From contig CAJWER010000022.1 in assembly GCA_913030785.1 (NCBI GenBank), forward strand, positions 1 to 19,964: a stretch of 19,964 nucleotides of DNA, given 5' to 3'. Made by a program: the position numbers and the translations under genes. Under the pieces are notes generated by a model. The model was not told the DNA's origin, searched no databases, and worked only from the letters and a program-made list of their open reading frames with translations. Shown in pieces: positions 14,596 to 19,964 of the stretch; position 1 is the first letter of the stretch, and the number at the start of each line of letters is the position of its first letter. The DNA comes from an uncultured Chloroflexota bacterium (GTDB lineage: Bacteria > Chloroflexota > Dehalococcoidia > Lucifugimonadales > CAJWER01).

Positions 14596-14743
14596 TCCAC
14601 GCCTCTCATCCAGGGTCGTCTACCGGCATGTCCGATGCTGCCTCGAAACAACGCTTCGCGCCCTCCAGTCAGTTGGATAGGGCCTAGAGTACGCCAAAAT
14701 TGGAGGCCACCACCAGCGCCGCATCTTCCTTTTACGAAAAAGA

Positions 14744-14772
14744 TTGACAGTCAACGAGGCCGACAGTAAGCT
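14744..14772 (+). promoter_or_regulatory. Promoter of the amidohydrolase gene with an inverted repeat at -35
   Basis: A perfect TTGACA at 14744-14749, 17 bases, then TAAGCT, a partial -10. Predicted start about 14780, leader about 55 bases. The -35 lies inside the inverted repeat TTGAC-A-GTCAA (14744-14754), so a dimeric repressor could sit on it. The rest of 14596-14834 has no gene. Confidence 0.45.
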
Positions 14773-14834
14773 TCGACCACCTCAGCTGCCACCGATGTCG
14801 GCGCGTGTACTTCAACCACAGGGGAGTCTCCTCG

Positions 14835-16691
14835 ATGACTAGAGGCCGGAATCCTCGAACTCCAGATCCGGGGACTCCATTCGAGTTTTTGTTGGAGGGC
14901 GGGAGGGTCATCGACGGTTCTGGATCCGAGCCATACGTAGCCGACGTGGGAGTGCGGGGAGACAAGATAGCGGCGATCGGCGACCTCGGCGGTGCTAGGG
15001 CGGTGCGGACCATTGATGCTACAGGGCTGTACATCGTCCCCGGTTTCATTGACATGCACACCCACGCAGAGCGTGGGCTGCCGTACTCGGAGCTTGCGGC
15101 CAGCGTGCACCATTTGAAGCAGGGCGTCACGACTGTGCTCGGTGGCGCAGACGGCTATGGCGCGTGGGCCATCGGCGCATCGATTGATGGGCTCGTAGAA
15201 CAGGTCTCACGCCAGGGCATCGGCACGAATGCCGCTTTGATGGTGGGCCTTGGGCAGGTGCGCCGACAGGTGATGGGTCTCGAGCCCAGTGCCCCGACCT
15301 CCGAAGAGATGGCACGCATGAAGCTGCGGCTGACCGATGCGATGGAGGGAGGCGCCGTGGGCGTGTCTTCGGGCCTCGTTTTCACCCCCGATCGCTTCTT
15401 TAGCACCTCCGAAATCGTTGAGCTTGTCAGTACGATAGCCCCGTATGGCGGTATCTACCACACCCACATTCGCGACGAGGCCGATGGGCTATTGGACGCG
15501 GTCGATGAGGCAATACGCATTTCAGAGGACTCAGCGGTGGTAACCGTCGTCACCCACTTCAAGGCCGTCTATAGGCGTAATTGGGGCAAGCTACGAGAGG
15601 CAACCGACATGATCGAAGAGGCAAGAGGTCGCGGGGTGCGGGTCTATGCCGACCAATTCCCCTTCGTCGAAGGCGGCCCGGCCCCACTCGTGCCGGAAGA
15701 TGTGTGGCTGGGAGAGGACGGCTATGTCCAAGATCGAGCGGTCAGATTGCGGACGATATTCGACAGGATTGAAGATGATGTGGTGCTGGCGCTTCATGCG
15801 GAGCTTTCCGGAGGTAGTGTAGGGCCTGAGCAGCGGGGGTTTCTGGCCGAACGTCCCGAAGTACTCAAAGACGCTGTGGCTGAGGCCATTGCCCAATCGT
15901 TTCCGGCTGAAGGCGCCGCTCTCCATGGACTCTCGTCCTGGCTCGGCACACACCAGGGGCCCGGGAACCCGGACGAGCGGGCCCGATTCGTCGCCCGCCT
16001 GGCCGACGACCGGTCAGGTCCAGAGGTCCGAGCACGGGTGGCGAAACACATCGAGCAGTTGGGAGGCGCCGACAACCTGCTGGTATTCGGCTCGGACCGA
16101 AAGGACGTGGAGTTGAGGTCACTGACTGAGGCAGCGGGAGTCATTGGGGAGACGGTAGTTAATGCTGCGATACGACTTGCGCTCGAGGGGACACGCACCA
16201 TTGTGATTATGCACTCCGAAGACGACCTGGAGTACGCGATGTCGAAAGACTTCGTGGCCACTGGTAGTGACGGCGATTATCCTTATTTCGGTGTGACGGC
16301 GGGCAAGTTGGGCGCGCCCCAGGCCATCCGCGCCTACGCCACCTTCGCCACCAAGATTCGCAAATATGCCATGGACCGCGACGCTATCAGTGTTGCCCAT
16401 GCTGTCAGATCCTCCACCTCTCTGCCCGCCGAGATCCTTGGTTGGCAGGACCGCGGGTTTGTCCGCGAGGGATATCAGGCGGATGTCTCAGTCTTGGACC
16501 TAGAGGGTATCCGGCCCAGGTCTACGCTGAGGAACGTGCACCGCTACAGCGAAGGGGTCGCGTACGTGCTAGTTAACGGTGTACTCGCCCTGGACGCAGG
16601 AGAGCCCACGGGTGCCCTACGTGGCCGCGTCCTGGACCTCAACGCCGAATCGCCGTACAGGGGGGCGACCAACAGAGCTAGCGACGGCTAG
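14835..16691 (+). CDS. Amidohydrolase of the N-acyl-D-amino-acid deacylase family
   Basis: A metal-dependent hydrolase of 618 residues, longer than the usual 480-550 of D-aminoacylases. The N-terminal strands (L-L-E-G-G-R-V-I-D-G-S-G) and the return of the small beta domain at the end (G-x-Q-A-D-V-S-V-L-D, then V-L-V-N-G-V-L) are typical. Metal-site residues: H75 and H77 in D-M-H-T-H, H209/H211 in Y-H-T-H-I-R-D-E, H241 in V-T-H-F-K, D479 in G-S-D-G. The family's G-V-S-S-G-L-x-F-x-P segment is at about 176-185. At the position where D-aminoacylase has its metal-binding Cys (G-x-C-G), this protein reads G-G-A-D-G, so the site is altered. ATG 14835 has GGGGAG eight bases upstream; an earlier GTG at 14805 has none. 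Exact substrate (D-amino-acid amide, cyclic amide or dipeptide) unknown. Confidence 0.88.
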   Translation: MTRGRNPRTPDPGTPFEFLLEGGRVIDGSGSEPYVADVGVRGDKIAAIGDLGGARAVRTIDATGLYIVPGFIDMHTHAERGLPYSELAASVHHLKQGVTTVLGGADGYGAWAIGASIDGLVEQVSRQGIGTNAALMVGLGQVRRQVMGLEPSAPTSEEMARMKLRLTDAMEGGAVGVSSGLVFTPDRFFSTSEIVELVSTIAPYGGIYHTHIRDEADGLLDAVDEAIRISEDSAVVTVVTHFKAVYRRNWGKLREATDMIEEARGRGVRVYADQFPFVEGGPAPLVPEDVWLGEDGYVQDRAVRLRTIFDRIEDDVVLALHAELSGGSVGPEQRGFLAERPEVLKDAVAEAIAQSFPAEGAALHGLSSWLGTHQGPGNPDERARFVARLADDRSGPEVRARVAKHIEQLGGADNLLVFGSDRKDVELRSLTEAAGVIGETVVNAAIRLALEGTRTIVIMHSEDDLEYAMSKDFVATGSDGDYPYFGVTAGKLGAPQAIRAYATFATKIRKYAMDRDAISVAHAVRSSTSLPAEILGWQDRGFVREGYQADVSVLDLEGIRPRSTLRNVHRYSEGVAYVLVNGVLALDAGEPTGALRGRVLDLNAESPYRGATNRASDG

Positions 16692-16775
16692 AACGGTCAG
16701 CGGATCACGGGCACAGAGAGTGGCGGCGGGAGAAACGGCGCGAGATGACAATGGAGTTTTCGTGAAACAGTACTC

Positions 16776-16852
16776 TGGCGACCCCGACCGGATTCGAACC
16801 GGCGATCTCTGCCTTGACAGGGCAGTGTGTTAAGCCACTACACCACGGGGCC
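16776..16852 (-). tRNA. tRNA-Asp (GUC), CCA encoded
   Basis: Seventy-seven bases including an encoded CCA end. Acceptor stem GGCCCCG/CGGGGTC (one G-U), D stem GTGT/ACAC, anticodon stem CTGCC/GGCAG with loop CTGTCAA (anticodon GTC), five-base variable region, T stem GCCGG/CCGGT with TTCGAAT loop. It lies about 40 bases downstream of the tRNA-Val gene on the same strand and is probably transcribed with it. Confidence 0.95.
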
Positions 16853-16891
16853 GCGTCGGCGGCTGGGGGAGAGCGATACCCGGCAGGGTTG

Positions 16892-16968
16892 TGGTGGGCG
16901 GTAATGGATTTGAACCAATGACCTCTGCGATGTCAACGCAGCGCTCTAAACCACTGAGCTAACCGCCC
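16892..16968 (-). tRNA. tRNA-Val (GAC), CCA encoded
   Basis: Seventy-seven bases with encoded CCA. Acceptor stem GGGCGGT/ACCGCCC is fully paired, D stem GCTC/GAGC, anticodon stem CTGCG/CGCAG with loop TTGACAT (anticodon GAC), variable AGGTC, T stem ATTGG/CCATT with TTCAAAT loop. One T-stem pair (positions 50-64) is T-T and not paired. It is first in a two-tRNA unit with tRNA-Asp. Confidence 0.93.
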
Positions 16969-16986
16969 ACGGTCGCTCTGCAACTC

Positions 16987-17016
16987 AGTGTAGCAACTGG
17001 CCCCTGTGAGGGTCAA
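16987..17016 (-). promoter_or_regulatory. Promoter of the tRNA-Val/tRNA-Asp unit
   Basis: On the minus strand TTGACC (17016-17011), 18 bases, then TACACT (16992-16987) with TG in the extended position (TGCTACACT). It lies about 20 bases before the first tRNA base, as expected for a tRNA promoter. It is back to back with the promoter of the gene at 17105. Confidence 0.6.
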
Positions 17017-17034
17017 GGAAGTCAGCGGCCCACG

Positions 17035-17070
17035 GTGACAACCCCACGTTACTTGTGTACAGTCGTACAC
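17035..17070 (+). promoter_or_regulatory. Promoter with operator-like inverted repeat, upstream of the glycosidase-like gene
   Basis: GTGACA (17035-17040), 17 bases, TACAGT (17058-17063). A perfect inverted repeat GTGTAC-AGTC-GTACAC at 17055-17070 covers the -10 and the predicted start. A regulator bound there would block the polymerase, so the gene downstream is likely inducible. Confidence 0.5.
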
Positions 17071-17104
17071 CGCCTGCACATTCCAGACAGGAGCGACACT
17101 CATC

Positions 17105-18478
17105 TTGAACGCCCCAGTATCGATCGGAATGGACCGCCAACTCTTCCTCGATGACTTCTGGATCGATCACGCCAAGGTTGTTGAGAGGAGGCTACACCAG
17201 CCTGTCCCACGCGAGATCGCCATCGCCTCCGAAAAGCCCTGGGAAGGACGCGGGGTCTGCTACATGGTCGCCTTCCCTGATGGTGACGGCTACCGGGGGT
17301 GGTACCGTTGCGATCCCCCCGGAGGAGAGGTCGACGCCGGCTCGATCACGGCCTATGCCGTCAGCAACGATGGTATCCACTGGGAGAAGCCAGAAGTCGG
17401 CGCTCTTGAGTTTGAGGGCTCGACTGACAACAACCTGGTGTGGACCGGCCCCGGCATCAACTTCGCACCCTTCCGTGACGAAAACCCGGATGCTCCCGAC
17501 AACGAGCGCTACAAATCCATCGTGCGTGACAAAAAGGTCCTTTTGGCACTGGCCTCTCCGGACGGACTGCACTGGCACAAAATGCAGGAAGAGCCGGTCC
17601 TGACCAACGGCCCATTCGACACCCTCAACATACCGTTCTGGGACACGTGGCGCGGCGAATACGTCATGTATGTCCGAGGCCTGGCGGGTGGAACTACCCC
17701 TGAAAAGCGTGAGCATGACATCGGCATCTGGAAGGAAACCTACCGCTGGATTCGACGTACCTCGTCCCCGGACTTCATCAACTGGGGCCCCATGGAGGTA
17801 GTCGACCCCGGTGGCGCACCATATGAAGACTTGTATACCAATTCTTGCGTGCAGTATGAACGAGCGCCAGGCACATATCTGATGTTTCCATCGCGATTTA
17901 TTGCCGCACGCAGCCTTGACCCGGACTGGTCCACCCCTGGCCTCAGTGACATTGTGTTCATGTCCAGCCGAGATGGCATAAACTTCGATCGTAGCTTCAT
18001 GGAGGCCTTTGTGAGGCCCGGGCTAGACTTCAGCAACTGGCACGAGCGCGGGATCTACATGGAGCGTGGAGTCCTGCAGACCTCCCCCGAAGAGATATCG
18101 CTCTTTGGCATGGAGCACAAGGATTTGCCGACGATGCGCATACGCCGCTACTCCCTTCGCACCGACGGTTTCGTGTCGATGAATGCTGGCTTTGACGGCG
18201 GCGAGTTCACTACTCATACGATGCGGTTCGAGGGCTCCGAGCTAGAGCTCAACTATTCGACGTCCGCCGTGGGGTCGGTCCGCGTCGAAATCCAGGATGC
18301 CGATGGCAACGCGCTCCCGGGCTTCAGCTTGGAAGACTGCCCCGAAAAATTCGGCGATGAGATCGAAGATGTCATGGCCTGGAACAGCGGCGCCAATCTA
18401 GGCGACCTCGCCGGCACACCGGTCAGGCTCCGCGTCGCGCTCAAGGACGCTGACTTATACGCGTTCCGCTTCCGATAG
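17105..18478 (+). CDS. Glycosidase-like five-bladed beta-propeller protein
   Basis: A 457-residue protein with the repeat hallmark S-x-D-G-x-x-W of GH32/43/62-like propellers: SNDGIHW (87-93), SPDGLHW (151-157), SPDFINW (221-227) and SSRDGINF (287-294), one per blade edge. The N-terminus has D-R-Q-L-F-L-D-D-F-W, which opens many uncharacterised proteins of this group. A C-terminal beta-sandwich (about 345-457) carries V-R-V-E-I-Q-D-A-D-G-N-A-L-P-G-F and V-R-L-R-V-A-L-K-D-A-D-L-Y-A-F-R-F, also typical. There is no signal peptide, so it is cytoplasmic as read. Start: TTG at 17105 with AGGAG 11 bases upstream; the ATG at 17129 is an alternative. Likely acts on a sugar or glycoconjugate; substrate unknown. 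It has its own regulated-looking promoter. Confidence 0.82.
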   Translation: MNAPVSIGMDRQLFLDDFWIDHAKVVERRLHQPVPREIAIASEKPWEGRGVCYMVAFPDGDGYRGWYRCDPPGGEVDAGSITAYAVSNDGIHWEKPEVGALEFEGSTDNNLVWTGPGINFAPFRDENPDAPDNERYKSIVRDKKVLLALASPDGLHWHKMQEEPVLTNGPFDTLNIPFWDTWRGEYVMYVRGLAGGTTPEKREHDIGIWKETYRWIRRTSSPDFINWGPMEVVDPGGAPYEDLYTNSCVQYERAPGTYLMFPSRFIAARSLDPDWSTPGLSDIVFMSSRDGINFDRSFMEAFVRPGLDFSNWHERGIYMERGVLQTSPEEISLFGMEHKDLPTMRIRRYSLRTDGFVSMNAGFDGGEFTTHTMRFEGSELELNYSTSAVGSVRVEIQDADGNALPGFSLEDCPEKFGDEIEDVMAWNSGANLGDLAGTPVRLRVALKDADLYAFRFR

Positions 18479-18646
18479 CCCATAGACCCGGAAGGTAGTG
18501 AGAAATACCCTCACGCATAGGTAGATAAATCGCACAAAAGGGGCTATGCTCTCCTGACGAATCCCCGGTTGGCAGTTTGCGAGTAAAAGGCAAGTGCCGG
18601 GTCCACCCCAACTAAGCGTGCGCAGCACCAGCACTAGGAGGCGAGA

Positions 18647-19315
18647 TTGAGACTTATATTGATCGGTTGCGAGTACGTTGGAACATCAACCCTTATTCAG
18701 GAGATCAGCGGCTGGGTCGAGCGGGCTATGGGCGGTAAGATGGGAATCCATGATCACTGGAAGGCTCCCCAGCTGTCCCATGCGGAGCACACCAAGGAAG
18801 AGAACGAGGGGTTCCTGGCGTTGAGCGCGAACCTCCGAGAGAGCTTCCAGCGCTATCACATGGAGTACCACCTGTCCCCCAGCTTCTATCACGACGCCGA
18901 TCACACAATGGTGGGGTTCCACATAGACGAGGCGGTTTACGCTCCCCTGTACTATGGCTATGGGGAGCCAAATGAGTACGGCGATCGAGAGCAGGCTGCC
19001 AGGACCACTGAGGCCGCGTTACTAGAGATCGCTCGCGACACCGTCCTGATCCTGCTAAAGGCGTCCCCGGAGGCAATCAGGGCACGCATGAAGGCCAACC
19101 CGCATGAGAACGCGCTTGTAAAGGATGGCGATGTCGAAAAGGTGCTTGCGGCGTTCGAGGACCAGCATACAAGATCGCTGTTGCGGAAAAAGATTGTCAT
19201 CGACAACACCGACCTGACCGTGGCCGAGTCGCTGGCGGACTTCGTGACCCAGGTACAGCCGTTTCTCTCACACGCTGACCGCTCCCGGATTCTAACGCGC
19301 AACCTGCCGGAATAA
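18647..19315 (+). CDS. P-loop kinase-like protein without the Walker A lysine
   Basis: A 222-residue protein with the start of a nucleoside/nucleotide-kinase fold: a hydrophobic first strand (R-L-I-L-I-G) directly into G-C-E-Y-V-G-T-S-T (8-16). In canonical Walker A (G-x4-G-K-[ST]) the residue after the second Gly is Lys; here it is Thr. Other features: D-H-W near residue 41; a His-rich segment H-I-D-E-A-V-Y-A-P-L-Y-Y around 102-113; and a strand T-V-L-I-L-L-K-A-S-P-E-A-I-R-A-R-M, which looks like the lid or nucleoside-binding part of P-loop kinases (L-x-x-x-P-E-x-x-x-x-R). Start: TTG at 18647, fixed by a perfect AGGAGG five bases upstream. The gene follows the glycosidase-like gene by about 170 bases. 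Function unknown; a sugar or nucleoside kinase is possible. Confidence 0.8.
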   Translation: MRLILIGCEYVGTSTLIQEISGWVERAMGGKMGIHDHWKAPQLSHAEHTKEENEGFLALSANLRESFQRYHMEYHLSPSFYHDADHTMVGFHIDEAVYAPLYYGYGEPNEYGDREQAARTTEAALLEIARDTVLILLKASPEAIRARMKANPHENALVKDGDVEKVLAAFEDQHTRSLLRKKIVIDNTDLTVAESLADFVTQVQPFLSHADRSRILTRNLPE

Positions 19316-19326
19316 CACAGGCTCTT

Positions 19327-19360
19327 TCGCACCCAGATCGCTAAAGCGGTCTGGGTGCGA
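19327..19360. terminator. Hairpin between convergent genes, probable bidirectional terminator without a T-run
   Basis: A 15-pair stem (with one G-U) of CGCACCCAGATCGC and GCGGTCTGGGTGCG plus an outer T-A pair, and a TAAA loop. It begins about 12 bases after the stop of the kinase-like gene and contains the stop codon (19343-19341) of the convergent phosphotriesterase-like gene. No run of T follows on either strand, so it may terminate poorly or protect 3' ends. Confidence 0.55.
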
Positions 19361-19964
19361 CGAAGGGCAGTACCCTGGCCGGGTTGTCGACCATGAATTT
19401 GCGTACCTGGGCCGGCGTCACACCCGCTTCGAGTAGATAGGGTAGGAAGCGCTCCAGAATGAAGGAGTACCCGAAGCCGCCATAGTGCTTCAGGTGGACC
19501 TTCCAGCAGACATCATGGGACAGCAGTATCCGGTCCTCGTAGCCCGCCTCCACAAGCGCCGTGATGGCCCTCGCATCCTTGCTCGCGAAAGACTCCCCGA
19601 GGTCCTCGGCACGCCCGATCAGGTCGAACTGGATGTAGACGCCGCGCTTCGCCACCTCAAGTACCAGTGGCACGTCGTGCGCCATGAAGTCGGAGTGGCC
19701 CATGATAGCCCGGGTCAGATCACCACCCTCTTCGGTGTACACATCTAGCACCTGGAATCTCTCCTCGCCATCGCCTCCCTTGTGGAACGAGACTGCAGCG
19801 CCCGTCATTCGACTTGCGTGAGCCGCCGCCCGAACGCTCTTGATGTCGTTGGCGGTCACAGGGCCACCTTGCACCCCGATCTCGCCTATGATGCCTGAGC
19901 GGATCCCTGTGGCTCCCACCCCTACGGTGACGTCCCGGACGATCACCGCGGTCAACTCCTCGAT
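19341..19964 (-). CDS. Phosphotriesterase-family hydrolase, C-terminal part (5' end outside the window)
   Basis: About 207 residues at the C-terminal end of a metal-dependent TIM-barrel hydrolase. The frame stays open to the window edge and the first residues (I-E-E-L-T-A-V-I-V-R-D-V-T-V-G) are already inside the domain, so an apparent TTG start at 19955 is not real. Family residues visible: G-I-I-G-E-I-G (Glu at the position of the bridging lysine in true phosphotriesterase, as in the phosphotriesterase-homology proteins), V-S-F-H, M-G-H-S-D and L-L-S-H-D-V (metal His, His, Asp), and the closing M-V-D-N-P-A-R-V-L. The N-terminal H-x-H lies outside. Members hydrolyse phosphotriesters, lactones or esters; which of these is unclear. 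Confidence 0.88.
   Translation of the reverse strand: MEELTAVIVRDVTVGVGATGIRSGIIGEIGVQGGPVTANDIKSVRAAAHASRMTGAAVSFHKGGDGEERFQVLDVYTEEGGDLTRAIMGHSDFMAHDVPLVLEVAKRGVYIQFDLIGRAEDLGESFASKDARAITALVEAGYEDRILLSHDVCWKVHLKHYGGFGYSFILERFLPYLLEAGVTPAQVRKFMVDNPARVLPFVAPRPL

Noticed and set aside
19341..19955. Complete phosphotriesterase gene starting at 19955
   Set aside because: The TTG is inside the domain, the metal-binding H-x-H of the N-terminus is absent, and the frame is open to the window edge.

Overview
The window looks like chromosomal DNA of a free-living, moderately GC-rich bacterium. Spacer composition, frequent TTG starts, the acetoin/pyruvate dehydrogenase E1 type, the PPi-type phosphofructokinase and a cluster of catabolic hydrolases suggest a Chloroflexota lineage (SAR202/Dehalococcoidia-like). 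That is inference, because no rRNA or other phylogenetic marker is present.

Layout. (1) 58-4805, minus strand: a small six-helix membrane protein, then a 2-oxoacid dehydrogenase operon (E1 alpha, E1 beta, E2, transcribed right to left from a very good extended -10 promoter at 4277-4285), with a Nudix hydrolase upstream. No E3 gene is in the window. (2) 5154-6471: a small basic protein with an AT-hook-like tail (minus) and a divergent lipoprotein (plus). (3) 6473-8130, minus: two genes with broken reading frames. One is a membrane-anchored 209-codon gene readable only with two compensating frameshifts. The other is a NeuA-type cytidylyltransferase spread over three frames. An AT-rich spacer follows. 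(4) 8623-9912: PPi-dependent phosphofructokinase, flanked on each side by a long-range inverted repeat. (5) 10317-14595: a secreted four-repeat NHL propeller gene (plus) interrupted by one in-frame TGA, convergent with a minus-strand run of Vgb-like propeller lipoprotein (interrupted by one in-frame TAA), MFS transporter and a lipoprotein paralogous to that at 5827-6471. (6) 14835-19964: an N-acyl-D-amino-acid-deacylase-type amidohydrolase, tRNA-Asp(GUC) and tRNA-Val(GAC) on the minus strand, a five-bladed-propeller glycosidase-like protein, a P-loop kinase-like protein that lacks the Walker A lysine, and the C-terminal part of a phosphotriesterase-family hydrolase running off the right edge.

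How it fits together. The dehydrogenase operon and PPi-PFK are central carbon metabolism. The amidohydrolase, glycosidase-like and phosphotriesterase-like genes suggest scavenging of organic substrates. The lipoproteins, propellers and MFS pump form an envelope-associated group. The most unusual aspects are the four broken genes concentrated between 6.5 and 14.6 kb, a pair of homologous lipoproteins of unknown function, and several enzymes lacking a textbook catalytic residue. I saw no mobile element, CRISPR array or phage gene.
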